The notes: generated by a model not told the origin, from the sequence alone. Positions 10,201 through 20,195 are shown, numbered from the stretch's first letter. The stretch: 41,464 nt of DNA from Elysia marginata (GCA_019649035.1 BMAT01008370.1:159306-200769), one strand, 5' to 3'. Translations and numbers: made by a program.

Positions 10201-11816
10201 AATGTGTATTTCTAGTGAGCAACGTTTTGTATTGCATTGTTTTATTTGACTGAATGGATACAGTAGGCTAGAGTATAGACAGATTGAAGCCCACAGGAAC
10301 AAACCTTAGCTTTGAAATATCCACTACACAAGCAAGTTTTCCCGATTTTTACAGGATTTCCGATATTTTAAGCTAGTAAAGTAGGCAAGTCAGAAAGGAG
10401 GCTAACAAAATTTTAGAGTTTCCTTTTTAAGATCTATGCTTGTAAGGGTATATATGAGTTTTGAATTGAATATATTTAGAAACAGATCATTGAACCATAA
10501 AAATAATTATCTGTGTCGGTACTAATGCCAGGCAGTGCACATGTATTTTATAGGGGCCTCGGTGATTTTCCTGTTTTTATTCCAAAAATCAAATTGTCAA
10601 AATACATTACAAAATAAATTTAAAATCTGCGATCTAAATACTGTTTGAATTAAGCAAATATGCTAATCATCCAGGTCTGTATTATATGGACTTGACTGTG
10701 AGTGTTTTTCCCGTCTTCATCTTTGAACAGCTCCATATGTAAAAGTGTACCTGATTGAAGGCAAGCACTGCGTGGAGAAGCAGAAAACCACAATTGCCAG
10801 GCGAACCTTGGACCCATTGTATCAGCAGCAACTCTTCTTCACGGAACCCTATCATAATCGCATCTTACAAGTAGGTGACCAACATAAAACCACTTACAAT
10901 ATAAAGATGCGTCTCGTAATAAGTGCAATTGAGTTGGATGTCGCAAATCTCGCATTAAAAAATATTGCTAGGCGTTGCTGTTTTAAACGAGACATTTTTC
11001 CAAGCTTCAAAGCGTAAAAAATTCTATTCAATTATCTATATTTTGTGAAAAGACATTAATTTTTTTATTTATTTAAAGTATAGAGATGCTGGTTGGTTGT
11101 TTGAATTTTAACGTCCCAGTCAACTTTAAGGTTACATCAGAGATGGGGCTGGGGACAATTGGAAGCGGGCTGCCACACTGTGATGTAAGGAGTGCTTGTG
11201 TACACCACACCCAGTCACATTATTCTGACACCGGGCCGACTAGACTTAACACTAAATCCATAATGCCAGACACTAGGCGGATGAGCTGCTAATACCAATT
11301 TGAAAGTCCTTGGTTTGACTCGGCCGGGGATTTAACCACACACCTCCCGATCTCTGAGCAAGTTCCTTACCGCTAGGCCACAGAGCCAGTCAAAGTATAG
11401 AGAAAAAGAAGAAAAGTAAAATATAACTCATAAAGGCATTTTCTCAAAAAAAAAAGGGAATTTGTGATGTTCAGCTCCTTCACCCTGGACGTGAGACATA
11501 TCTAATTTAAAGGGACTTTATGAAATACATATTCAATATTTAAAGAAAAAAGATGTTTTATAAGTGTTTATTTCCTTTGCATGTACATCCACAGGTCACT
11601 GTTTGGGGAGATTATGGACGCATGGACAAGAAAGTCTTCATGGGTGTGGCCCAGATCCTACTGGATGACCTTGACCTTAGTAACATTGTCATTGGCTGGT
11701 ACAAACTGTTCCCGACCTCCTCGCTATTCGGCCACCACTCTTCCTCGAACACCGGTCTGTCCCAGTCTGGACTCAGTTCGTCAACCTCTCTAGAGACTTT
11801 GATGCCCAGGACATAG
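1009..11816 (+). CDS. Rim: RIM (regulating synaptic membrane exocytosis protein), 3' part, nine exons
   Basis: RIM is an active-zone scaffold. Family members bind Rab3, Munc13, RIM-BP, calcium channels and liprin-alpha to dock and prime synaptic vesicles. The exons are 1009-1225, 2361-2569, 4149-4460, 6331-6460, 7128-7375, 8208-8346, 9257-9474, 10731-10870 and 11595-11816. Every junction is GT-AG and keeps phase, giving 610 residues and a TAG stop. Visible parts are an SR-rich linker (about 1-72), a RQLPAIP motif (125-131), a short basic QDLEERTKLMKMKMK stretch, acidic/serine linkers, and the C2B domain (about 457-577) with the RIM-typical VWGDYGRMD and GWYKLFP motifs. The N-terminal zinc finger, PDZ and C2A domains should lie upstream of the window. 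The RIM assignment is very likely; the number of paralogues and alternative exons cannot be judged. Confidence 0.93.
1226..2360 (+). other. RIM intron with pyrimidine tract and C/G hairpin
   Basis: The intron holds a CT-rich tract (1409-1690), AT-rich filler, and a C-rich/G-rich hairpin at 2305-2351 directly before the next acceptor. I see no other exon. An undetected small alternative exon cannot be excluded. Confidence 0.7.
1409..1690 (+). repeat. CT-rich polypyrimidine microsatellite
   Basis: Nearly pure pyrimidine on the + strand over about 280 bp, with (CT)n, (CTTT)n and (CTGT)n variants and mirror symmetry. The open frames on both strands here (1334-1866) are low-complexity artefacts. 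Confidence 0.95.
2361..2569 (+). CDS. Rim: RIM exon 2 of window: linker with RIM-BP-type SH3 ligand
   Basis: Acceptor acttgcag|G at 2361 and donor AGGG|gtaggt at 2570 keep phase with both neighbours. The exon encodes about 70 residues and includes the motif KKRQLPAIP (nucleotides 2512-2538), which fits the RxLPxxP ligands that RIM proteins offer to RIM-BP SH3 domains. The acceptor is odd: a G-rich tract stands where a polypyrimidine tract is expected. A second AG at 2382-2383 has a better pyrimidine context but would break phase with exon 1, so I prefer 2361. Confidence 0.78.
3421..3735 (+). mobile_element. tRNA-derived SINE, + orientation
   Basis: The head carries an A-box-like cagagtggttagcgtg and a B box ggttcgaatc (3473-3482), followed by a tRNA-unrelated body of about 240 bp ending near aagggattattatag. 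The flanks caaatgacatttgg (left) and ccaaatacattctgg (right) look like a decayed target-site duplication. It lacks a complete cloverleaf, so it is not a tRNA gene. Confidence 0.8.
3896..4035 (+). repeat. Dispersed AT-rich repeat, copy 1
   Basis: Shares the block order aataacactgtattt, aaaaaat-ccct, atgttagagg and actgc with 5916-6034. Family unknown; both copies are in RIM introns. Confidence 0.55.
4149..4460 (+). CDS. Rim: RIM exon 3 of window: basic/charged linker
   Basis: Acceptor ccttgaag|TA at 4149 and donor CAAGG|gtaagc at 4461, phase 1 in and 1 out. It begins with VTQDLEERTKLMKMKMK, which matches the EERT-x-MKMKM stretch I know from vertebrate RIM1/RIM2 linkers. A serine-rich part and an Arg/Asp/His-rich tail follow (GRDPDRSRHRSHRHK). 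Probably disordered. The open frame to the left (3956-4148) is intron. Confidence 0.88.
5848..5871. repeat. CA-dinucleotide microsatellite
   Basis: Short interrupted (CA)n run. Confidence 0.85.
5916..6034 (+). repeat. Dispersed AT-rich repeat, copy 2
   Basis: Partner of 3896-4035, with the same ordered blocks and an internal duplication of the cccctc-aaatgttag block. Confidence 0.55.
6331..6460 (+). CDS. Rim: RIM exon 4 of window: acidic/serine linker
   Basis: Acceptor tatgtacag|AA and donor CTTAG|gtaagc, phase 1 in and 2 out. Encodes FSPDMSDDVGSDVSETSDMS, then EISKVSTISVRSTQSEKPRR. This resembles the SDSDVSDVSAISRTSSASR segment of vertebrate RIMs, a region subject to alternative splicing in that family. 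Confidence 0.9.
6461..7127 (+). other. RIM intron with AT-rich interspersed repeat copy
   Basis: A clear copy of the AT-rich family spans about 6620-6825; a related fragment lies at about 6850-6950. No coding evidence. Confidence 0.65.
6620..6825 (+). repeat. AT-rich interspersed family, copy
   Basis: Carries the family core tggaaagatattaaaacc, then aaatatagagaaagaagaag, a ttctaaaaggc block and a gcgagatat end. Compare 14193-14400, 15890-16110, 19962-20195 and 36112-36310. Confidence 0.65.
7128..7375 (+). CDS. Rim: RIM exon 5 of window: linker before C2B
   Basis: Acceptor ctttatcag|T at 7128. The nearer AG at 7142-7143 would break phase. Donor CTTGCAG|gtcggt at 7376. Encodes EFASKMESRTTIPPKRQQQ through to LTRRSSSASQLAG; the RRPSIPHK and RRSSSAS stretches are basophilic-kinase-type sites. 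The RRSxSxSQL ending has a direct counterpart in vertebrate RIM linkers. Confidence 0.88.
7376..8207 (+). other. RIM intron
   Basis: AT-rich. A fragment around 7670-7735 (gtaaagcgcttagagc) resembles a common 3' block of invertebrate SINE-like repeats. No other features. Confidence 0.6.
8208..8346 (+). CDS. Rim: RIM exon 6 of window: linker
   Basis: Acceptor ttaattcag|GT and donor AGCGT|gtatgt, phase 1 in and 2 out. Encodes GGKKRSSFQRSEEIGPLDLR, then GGMSKQASKDSTDGSIGSIS. The SKDSTDGSI string matches SRESTDGSINS just before C2B in vertebrate RIM1, which confirms the frame. Confidence 0.92.
8347..9256 (+). other. RIM intron
   Basis: AT-rich, with a possible decayed copy of the AT-rich interspersed family near 8450-8640 (aaaatatagagaag followed by ttttctcaaattc). 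No coding evidence. Confidence 0.6.
9257..9474 (+). CDS. Rim: RIM exon 7 of window: start of C2B
   Basis: Acceptor cttttcag|G and donor CCCG|gtcagt, phase 2 in and 1 out. Encodes GMRLGPDGQFGEFVDGLGPS, then QLVGRQVLGAPCLGEIQLG and the first C2B strands (HLEVEVIRARGLMSKPGARV). The DGLGPxQLVGRQ motif is diagnostic for the RIM C2B region. In this family C2B lacks the full set of calcium-binding aspartates and serves in phosphoinositide, liprin and synaptotagmin contacts. Confidence 0.95.
9475..10730 (+). other. RIM intron
   Basis: About 1.25 kb of AT-rich sequence. I recognise no repeat and no coding sequence. Confidence 0.6.
10731..10870 (+). CDS. Rim: RIM exon 8 of window: middle of C2B
   Basis: Acceptor ttgaacag|CT and donor TTACAA|gtaggt, phase 1 in and 0 out. 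Encodes PYVKVYLIEGKHCVEKQKTT, then IARRTLDPLYQQQLFF. The basic K/R cluster and TLDPLYQQ are typical of RIM C2B. Confidence 0.95.
10871..11594 (+). other. RIM intron with nested SINE
   Basis: Consists largely of an old AT-rich repeat interrupted by a reverse-oriented SINE (11087-11391). The open frame at 11086-11292 is SINE sequence. Confidence 0.75.
11087..11391 (-). mobile_element. tRNA-derived SINE, reverse orientation, with 12-bp TSD
   Basis: Flanked by perfect direct repeats aaagtatagaga at 11075-11086 and 11392-11403. The tRNA-like head (taccgctaggcc and a B-box remnant when reversed) is at the right end; the tail is the ggttggttg end on the left. Homologous along its length to 19577-19890. 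Confidence 0.88.
11595..11816 (+). CDS. Rim: RIM last exon: end of C2B and C-terminus
   Basis: Acceptor catccacag|GTC at 11595, phase 0. Encodes VTVWGDYGRMDKKVFMGVAQ, then ILLDDLDLSN..GWYKLFP and a short serine-rich tail SSSTSLETLMPRT before TAG (11814-11816). Family members also end soon after C2B with a Ser-rich tail, so this is the natural C-terminus. Confidence 0.95.
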   Translation, partial: VTVWGDYGRMDKKVFMGVAQILLDDLDLSNIVIGWYKLFPTSSLFGHHSSSNTGLSQSGLSSSTSLETLMPRT

Positions 11817-13650
11817 CACAGTTTCTAGCTTTAGATTTATCTGATTTAAGTAAATATTCCTCTCCATTTCTTGAATGACCTTTTCCCAACCATTCTACAC
11901 TGTCAGGAAGAAACAAAGTGTGTGGTGTGCTCCCTGTAGTGAAGAGCTGGTGTTCAGTTTGAGAACCAAGACAGAAGAAGACGCGCTGCCCTAGGAACTA
12001 GTATGCACGTCTTAATCGATTTAGATTCTGTGTGTTATAAAAGTGAATGTCTTTTTTTTTTCCTTCTCTTTATATGAGATGATCTATCAAGCCTTTTTCT
12101 AGTGCTGGAGAATCTCACAACTCAGTGGTTCTCACTCTGTGAATAAAACTGGAATAATTCGATGCCTTCACGTGCCCGGCCCCAGCAAGCATAAGATATT
12201 CATCTTTTTCTGTGATCTGCTGCCTTGCTTTGATCAAATGGTAAAAAAAAATTTTCCGGTTTTTAGTTTGTTTTTCTGTCAATGTTGTGGTAATACTTAC
12301 ATCCAGAGAACAATGTTTAATGGTAACTTAATGAACTTCCAAGACAAGTGAAAACTGTAAAAAAGAAAGAAAGCAACACAGAGGAAAAGAAGAAACAGGA
12401 AAAATGATAGAGGTAACAATACGAAGACTAGGAAGTGTTAGAATAACAAGAGTGGAGAAACAGAAGTAAAAGAAAAAGAGGAAGAGAGAGAAAGGTAGAA
12501 CAAAAGGCTTAGAAAGAGAGAGGTGTAATGTTAAAGTACGGGGGAAGAAAAAGGTTAGCGTGTCAGAGAAAAATTGGGCCCAAATTTTTTTCAATTCACC
12601 AACTTGTGTAAGCCTGTCCAATAATGATTGCCAGTTTGCAGCGGAATAATTATGTCATTGGTATCAGTGACAAAATGGAATGTGATACTTTCTCTGGCGA
12701 CTACAAATAAGCCTAGTCTACCAACCAATTTCGGGTGAATTAATTTGTGCAAGCAGTTTAGCATTGTAGGCACTCTTGTTTTGAATAAACTTTTTTTGTT
12801 GTATTTGTACTGCACATTGAGGTCACACGACTGTGTGAAACTGCATGCAAACTTCATTAGTTGTATATAGAAAGGCCACTGGTTACTTTCACTTCAAACT
12901 TTTGTATTCATGTTATTGTCTTTTTCTTTTCTCTCTCTCTAATCTACAAATGTTGTTAAGCTACCAACATTAATAGTCATATTTCTGATGATATTTATGT
13001 CACATGTGCGAATAACCATGTGTAAATCCTTGTGATATTTATATATACACTGTTGCTGGATTTGGTCATGTTGTTTTGGTTGTTTTTTTTTTCACTAAAC
13101 CGTTTTCTTATCATTAGCAACTTCTTACACCACTGCTCGACGTGCTGAAAATTATCTGCTTAAAGAAATGTTGTTGTATCTTTAGAGAACAAGTGAGAAC
13201 TATGTAGGCCTAGTTAATACACAACTTTGTTCAGTGTCTGTAAGTGTTTTTATCAGATTGCTCCAAAGGATTGGACAAAATTGTGTTATTTTTGGCTTTG
13301 GAGGAGACTTTGCGGCTAGTTTTTTTGGGTTTTTTTCTGTTGTTTTTTTTTAGGTTTGTACCTATTATTAATGTGTGCAAAATAGCATCTTTGGGTGTTT
13401 TCAAAGTTTTCCAGGTTTGTCTGGTTCTAAAAACAAAATGATTTCAGTAAGTAGTTGACAGCGTATAAAAGTAAAAGTTTAATTATGATAAGTTTGGAAC
13501 TATCAACCAAATTTGTGAGTTTTTTCTTTTTTTTATTTCTTTATTTATTGTGGAAAAAAAAAGTAATGTAAAATTAATCAAGGTTTTTTTTAAAATTAGA
13601 GTTTTAATTTGTGGGAAAGACCATATTTTTTTTATTACGTTACTTGAGAC
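11817..13650 (+). other. Presumed RIM 3' UTR and downstream sequence
   Basis: No coding sequence. Candidate AATAAA signals occur at 12142-12147 and 12784-12789. The + strand is T-rich. The true end of the transcript cannot be set from sequence alone. Confidence 0.5.
12142..12147 (+). terminator. Candidate polyadenylation signal for RIM
   Basis: AATAAA about 330 nt after the stop codon, in gtgaataaaactgg. A second candidate is at 12784-12789. A hexamer alone is weak evidence in AT-rich DNA. Confidence 0.3.
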
Positions 13651-13679
13651 AAAATGATCTGTTTTGGTGATAATACTGT

Positions 13680-14155
13680 ATACGTCTCTGTGTATCTTCT
13701 ACTACTACCTCTCTATCTCCTTCCACTACTGCTCTGTCTATTTTCTACGACTACCTCCCTATCTTATACTGCAACCTATATATCTTCTACCACTACCTCT
13801 CTGTCTATATTTTACCACTACCTCCCTGTCAATCTTTTACCACCATGTATATATTTTCTACCACTACTTTCCTGTCTACCTTCTACCACTAACTATATAT
13901 CTTCTGCCACTACCTCTCTTTATCTTCTTCTCTTACCATATATCTCTGTCTCTCTGCATGTCTGTTCTCCACTCTCATTTCTTTCAGTGTCTCTCTTTGA
14001 GTGTGTGTGTCTCCCCCCTGTGCTCTCTTTCTGTTTCTCTCTGTCTCTCTCTGTGTCTATTTTTCTCTGGGTTTATGTGTGTCTCTCTCTCTTCTTTCAT
14101 ATACTGGTATTGCATATCTCATAGCAAGTCCTCTATCTCTCACTGTCTCTCAGGT
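13680..14155 (+). repeat. Pyrimidine-rich minisatellite and CT tract
   Basis: The left part (13691-13930) is an irregular tandem array of a roughly 27-33 bp unit around tctaccactacctc. The right part (13940-14155) is (CT)n/(CTGT)n. Overlapping open frames are low-complexity artefacts. Confidence 0.85.
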
Positions 14156-14192
14156 TCTAAAGCTTAGGAAATCTCTTGCATATTGGGCAAAT

Positions 14193-14400
14193 GAGTCGGT
14201 ATTGCAATTTTCACCTTCAAACTCATTTTTCTAAGCTTTCAGACGCAAAATAAAAATTCGATAACATTATCAGCATTTGGTGGAAAGATATTAAAACCTC
14301 TGTTGATTTTTTATCAAGAAAAAAAAGAAGATAAAAATGGACCTTTAAATGGTGGTTTCTCAAAACAAGAATTTCCGGCCTCTCACTTATTTGCCTGGAA
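14193..14400 (+). repeat. AT-rich interspersed family, copy
   Basis: Begins near atgagtcggtattgcaattttcac, compare gagttggatgctgtggtaatt in the 19962 copy. It then has tggaaagatattaaaacctc, an agaaaaaaaagaag stretch, ggtttctcaaaac, gaatttccggcctctcac and a degraded end. Confidence 0.7.
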
Positions 14401-15366
14401 ACAAAACAAATATACAGGAGAAGCCATTTTATTAATTTCTCTCCTCATCAGCCCAAAACTAATACAGTTTGTTTGATTCTTGTGTAAATCTGAAATGATA
14501 TTGTGTGTACCAGTTTGAAGCAGAACAGAAGTCCAAGCTAAAAAGCCCGCAGAGTGTAGTCGTCAATCGGGCCTGAGTAGACAAGCTTTGCTTTTGTGTT
14601 TTTTTTTAATCTACCACCCACCTCTCAATTGTGATATGCATGTTTACACATTTTTTTTCCAAGTTTGACTTGCACCTTGCCTCTTTGCTCACTAAATAAT
14701 GGAATGAATGAATGACTACTGACGTGCTGCTTTTTTTCATTTTTCTTCCATAGATGTTGTATCAGTTAAAAAAATTTAAACATGGGCTCAATTTTCGCCC
14801 TGCTCTGACGGTATGGTCGGTTTTCTGACCTCCAATGCCCATGTCCCTCAGGTTCCAGCTTTGTGTACAAAAGAAGACGTGGGATATTCCTCAACAGTAT
14901 TTTTAATCCCTGCAAGCAATTGGGGGTTGGGGGGGGGGTCGGCATGGAACATATCTTTGTTGTAAATTTAGATTTAGGTTTGTAAATGACTTTTTTTTAC
15001 TTTCAAACTTCTGGTTTATAAAAATGTAGCTAAGAGGGTTTTTTTAGTCGATAAAGAAGCAGTAGGCCACTCAGGAAGGAAAATAATCTCTGTTTTAGCT
15101 GTGAATTGATTTATTTGCTTTTGGCAGCAATCTCGACTCGAATAGGCCTACTTTTATGTTTTGAAATACAGAAGCAAGGCATTTTTTAACAAACATTGAA
15201 GAGAAAACAATGTCTCTATGTACAGCTATTTTTTTTTTACTTTGTTATTGCTATAACTAAACAAAACAGATATGCATCTCTTAAGCAGTATAACTCGAAA
15301 CAAGTGTGATCTTTGAATTATCATAGTTTTAAAGGCATTGATAATTTTTAACAACAGGTGGAAGGC
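14401..15366. other. Intergenic or 3' UTR sequence
   Basis: AT-rich with T homopolymers and a G-rich run at 14922-14939 (gggggttgggggggggg). I see no gene. Confidence 0.5.
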
Positions 15367-15856
15367 TTAACCTTTTAAACCCCTAACTTTGCTTAAGCGT
15401 TGGAAGGCTTATATTACTAAGCTCCGTAATGGTGCTTGCGGTGGAAGGTTTATTGCTTTTATTACTAAACATTGTAAACCTGCTAAAGCAGTGGAGATAG
15501 GTTGCAGTATAGAACGGGTAAACAGAGATGTATTTTCGACTATTTATACAGACAGATCTAATTTGTATAGGTGAAGAAGTACAAAAGAAACATTTTTGCG
15601 TCCATGTTTTGTTGAATAGAGAATTTTTCGGTTATGAACTGAACAAAATTTACACTGAAATGGAGTCAACCTGGAACCCGGAACTGATAGAACTAAACGT
15701 CCGTGTAAACAATTTTTTTTTCAGTTTCGGAAGTACTAGCAAACTTTGATGATTTTGATGGTCTGTTACAAAGACAACCCAATAACTAAGTCTTTAACTC
15801 AGGAGGCCGATATAGGGTCCTTACAAAATGAGAAGGTCAGGCCTCAAAGGGGTTAA
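15367..15856. mobile_element. TTAA-flanked element, possibly piggyBac-like non-autonomous
   Basis: TTAA occurs at both ends (15367-15370 and 15853-15856). The inward ends ccttttaaacccctaac and, reversed, cccctttgaggcctgac are only partly similar. The left end also has ggaaggytta repeats spaced 40 bp apart. No transposase seen. Short open frames inside show no known protein. Confidence 0.35.
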
Positions 15857-15889
15857 AATCATTTGAAGTAAAATGTCTAGCAATCAAAA

Positions 15890-16110
15890 TGAATGGGCCA
15901 AATATCTTGATTTTCACATTGAAGGCATTGATATTTGGAACAATGAGCTTTTTTGCCTGAGCTTCCAAACTTAAGAATGTAATGAAATTGTCAATATTTT
16001 TCTAAAAGATATTTATAATTTTGTTATTTTAAAGTGTAGAGAAAAAGAGATTTCAAACGGGATTTTCTCAAATTAGAATACCTGGCATCCAACTTATTCT
16101 CACTGTCAGA
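15890..16110 (+). repeat. AT-rich interspersed family, copy
   Basis: Shows gattttcacattgaa, attgtcaatatttttctaaaagata, aaagtgtagagaaaaagag, gggattttctcaaattagaata and an ending around cttattctcactg in the family order. Confidence 0.65.
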
Positions 16111-19100
16111 AAAACACACACGTAGCCTACAGTATATTTTGTTTTGAAAGTATATAATATATTTTTGGCTTTATTATGAAAAAAAAAATAAAAATGAAAA
16201 TTTTAAAAGTACTCCACTTGAAAGGGATATGGTTTATTTCACAGAACGCTTACGCTATGGAGTGATGATATCTCTAGCCTGAGCTAATAAAATAAATATC
16301 TCTTAACTCAACAACCAAATTGCATAGCAAACCTACTGACAGTTAACAGTTACTTATTTTTGTTCTCAAAATCACAAAATTTAACATGTTAGTATTTCAA
16401 GGTATTTTATGACATTATTTGTCGCACATTCTATCCCAATGAGTCTTAAGCTGCAAGGTCTGGTATTGAGATATAAGCTTTGAAAACTTAGTGGGAGTTC
16501 AGAAGTAAATTTTTTAACATTTAGATATTGTTGCTAAAATCAGTTCTAAACAGTTTGAACACCTGATTCAAGCTGAAATATATGTTTTATGTAATTAATT
16601 TTAATTGGTATGGTTGCCAAGGTCTTAAAACCTTTATAGTTGTCTAAACTGTGAACGCAATTTTCTACCCATTCTGAAATTTCATAAGCCCTATCCTTAC
16701 TAACTTCAAATAACTATAACTTCTTATAGAAGTATGATAGAGCTTTTATGTTTGTTGTGTTTGAAAGAACGGACAAAAAGCTTCTCTGTGGTACCTATAT
16801 CTTACTACTTTCCAATTTCGACTTACGGCTCATTTTGACCGGTTGCAATACATTTTGTTTTCAGTCTTTGATTCTGTACTTTTTAAAACAACCATATAAA
16901 AGACTTTGATAAGTTACTCGTTTTATGAAAGTTTTGAAGAACCATCGTAACCCGATTCCGTTGTATGTACAGGCACCTGAAATTTTTACAGTAGCTTAGA
17001 TGGGATGGAATTTTATTGCATACTGAAAATTAAATTATCAAGATTACCCCCTCCCCCCCACCCCCTTTAAAAAATGGAATTTAACCACGTACAAATTTAT
17101 AAATAGAATTAGTTGTTACAGAAGCATAAAGAGCTAAAGTCTAGTCTACATGTTCATACTCATTGTTGCTCAATTTCACTTTGAGACTAGGCTTGAAAAG
17201 AAAGGCTCCTTTTACATGTATATATAATTACAGACTGCTTTTGATTCTCAGATATTTTAAATCAACCTAAGCCAGATGTAACAGCTTTTATTATTAACAG
17301 CATTTAAATGAAAATGTATAATTATTGTGATGTGGGCCTAATGACTCATCGCTCCAAAACCTATTTTAAAAACAAGTAAAGCTGTGAGTAAATTTCCACA
17401 AAGGTCACTTTAATTCATAAAAAAATTAAATCATCGTAATAGAATGTGATTTGCAAACCTAATATGCTAGAACCTAGATGCAATTTTTTTTCGTCTATGT
17501 AACAAGAAAGTTGTGAAGGCTTGCATGTTCCTTAGTCTTTCCAACGTGTCATGTAAGCCGAGGGTTGTTGTTTTCACTAAAAGCAAGATAAATAAAAAAC
17601 AAGTCTGCATAATTGTATACGTTTTACACCCAGCAATTCTACATTAATGTAATAATTATTTGATTATAGCAATAATATTGCGGGCTGATTCTACAATTTG
17701 AAACCTTTACTTATGCATTTGGTTAGTTTTACCTAAAAAGTTATACAGCCTGTTCACTGTAAATTCTATTGACTTTCTAAATATAGACCTACACTGCTGT
17801 GGTTATTTGAAGCATAATTCTCGTGATCTTGTCTATTTCAGAACATTTTTATATCAGTAGATCCAGATGTGTATTTTTGTTTGTTTCTTTTAGCTAAAGG
17901 TAACGTAACTTTTCAGCGCATTATCTTTTAAACTGCAAGGTATCGTCGAAGTCTGAAGATAATTAATTATTGAATGAATTAATTAATTCTGAAGATATAA
18001 TTAAAGCCACCTTTTATGCGCTTTGTGTGAACATACTCTAAAGGTGGCTCTCAGGTGGCTGATGTCATTTTCAACAAATGCTCTTGATTCCCTTACTTTA
18101 AGTATTCTTGCCTTTGATTCTTTTAGTGTGCCTAGATTTCTGAAAGTTGATATGTGCACAAAGTCAGTGGCTTTAACTATTTATATTGTGATGTATTACG
18201 TACAACAGGTCGACTAACCGACTTTCATCAACTGACAAGTTTGTATACCGAACATTTTATGAACAGCTGCTTACTTAATTCGAAGTAAGCTTGTCATTTT
18301 TAAAAAAAATACAAATAGCATAATAATTATTATGTGTTAACAACAGCGTCCTCTTAATTCTTTTAACCATTGCACAATATTTTTTACCAATTACAATGAT
18401 CATTAATGTTAATTTTAGTATACAAGTGCATATATTTCTTTTTAATTCCTTTCACAAACTGGTCGCCTTTATTAAGAATCTTTGTGGAAATTCATAGAAC
18501 TGTCAAGTATCCATGAGAATGTATCAGCAACATAGATGTGTATGTACGACAATGTTATTATTGACTGAAAATGTGAAGATTGAGAGTGAATGGGGTCTAA
18601 ATGGTTCGATGTAGCGATGACGTGAAGTACAAACACAACACAGCATTTGAATCCTAGATCTGGGTTTACAGTAACTGTAGCCTTAGAAGTAGTTGATTTT
18701 GTTGGGGTTTTTTTTCCTTATTAATTTCAAACTGATTTGCATAATTCAAAAAAGCAGTGTATGTGCGCCTGTGATAGCTGTATAGTTTATGGTATGTCGT
18801 TTTCAACTAACTTATGTAAGTGTATGAACGTGTTTGTTGACTGGAAGGCGGTGTTTCGACTAAACAATACAAAAAAAACAACAAACAAACAAGATAACCA
18901 ATGCATGGATTCGATAATGTAGAAATGTTTGTGTTGCTAGAAAGACGGCTGATACAGTTTTTGATTTGTCAATTTTTTTTTCGGTTGTTTTTTTTTTTCA
19001 TTTCTTTTGTATGCTGACTTTCTTAATCTAATTATATTATTAACTACTTCTAATTATTACTGTGTGATCATTTCACTTTTTATTACCTACCATCATTTTA

Positions 19101-19309
19101 ATCACGTCTGTTTATTATTAGAATTTTTACATTTACTCTTGTCCGATGACAACATGGATCCCAGTAAAGACTGGATAAAAATCACACGGATTTTGTTGCT
19201 TTTGTGCAAAATTTGCATGTATTGTTTATACGTGTTTCGGCTTAAATTAATTTTTTTGGGTGTTGAGAAAAATAAACCCAAGTGGTAAAGCAGTTGATAG
19301 GGCCATTAT
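16111..19309. other. Intergenic or 3' UTR sequence
   Basis: About 3.2 kb without recognisable genes. AT-rich, with several AT palindromes (about 17964-18005) and a C-rich tract at 17047-17067. Short open frames lack family features. Confidence 0.5.
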
Positions 19310-19388
19310 ACTGCCCGGGACAAACGAAAAGCAGTATCTGCAGTGTAAACTATATGAGAGATACTGCATTTTGTTTGTCCACTGCAGT
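19310..19388. repeat. 79-bp foldback hairpin, copy 1
   Basis: The left arm ctgcccgggacaaacg...gcagtatct pairs with the right arm agatactgc...tttgtccactgcag as a near-complete inverted repeat around a loop containing gtaaactata. A second copy with the same arms and loop lies at 29214-29292. Could be a foldback MITE or a transcribed structured RNA. Confidence 0.75.
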
Positions 19389-19576
19389 TTAGAGCTAGAG
19401 GAACAGGGCTTGATACTTAGAGCAGGCTTATCTTTGTTTGCTTCCCTGAATCCACACAGCGCTAGATTTTGTGAGGCTCCTCAATATTGAAGGCAGCAAT
19501 GAAAGCAATGGCAAACTATCCCATTGTGCTTTTTGCCAAGAAAGGGACCGTGTTAGTAAATTGCCACACTAATGGA

Positions 19577-19890
19577 GATGGTTGGTTTGTTGGTTGAATT
19601 TTAACGTCCAGTCAACTTCGAGGTTATATCAGAGACTGCGCTGTGGGCAATTGAAAGTGTGTTGTCATACTGTGATGTAAGGAGCACTTGCATACACCAC
19701 ACCCAGCCACATTATTCTGACATCGGACCGACCAGACTTAGCACTAAATCCATAATGCCAGACACTAGGCGGATCAGCTGCTAATGCTAATACCAATTTT
19801 AAAGTCTTCGGTTTGACTCAGCCGAGGATTGAACCACGCACCTCTCGATCTCTGAGCGAGTGTCTTACCGCTAAGCGGCAGAGCCGGTCA
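19577..19890 (-). mobile_element. tRNA-derived SINE, reverse orientation, second copy
   Basis: Homologous over its length to 11087-11391. The B box, ggttcaatcc when reversed, is at 19826-19835. The flanks ctaatggaga (left) and ctaaagtagaagaga (right) may be a decayed target-site duplication. Confidence 0.85.
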
Positions 19891-19961
19891 CTAAAGTAGA
19901 AGAGATGATAGAAACGAGTGGGGCAGGTAGTTGCTTGCAACTGAGGAGCCTACTCCAATGA

Positions 19962-20195
19962 GTTGGATGCTGTGGTAATTTTCACATTTCAACGTGTTAT
20001 GTCAAACAATGAAATTTTATGATCCATCAAACATTGAAAAAATGCATGAAAATATCAATATTTTTGCGGAAAGTTATTTGATTTTATGTTGATATAAAAT
20101 ACAGCGAATAAGAAGAAAAACAGACTTTTTCCTTTTTTTTTTAGGAGTTTCCAACATACAGCACATTTGGCGCAGTTGCGAGATGAATATATCAT
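19962..20195 (+). repeat. AT-rich interspersed family, longest clear copy
   Basis: Starts tgagttggatgctgtgg, then ttttcacatttcaa, aaatatcaatatttttgcgg, ataaaatacagcgaataag, a T-rich stretch in place of ttttctcaaa, tttccaacatacagc and gcgagatgaatat. Starts and ends like the copy at 36112. Confidence 0.65.

Noticed and set aside
11086..11292. 68-codon frame
   Set aside because: It is SINE sequence in the reverse orientation.
13654..14234. Three overlapping + strand frames of 77-167 codons
   Set aside because: Low-complexity Leu/Ser/Tyr translation of a pyrimidine-rich array.
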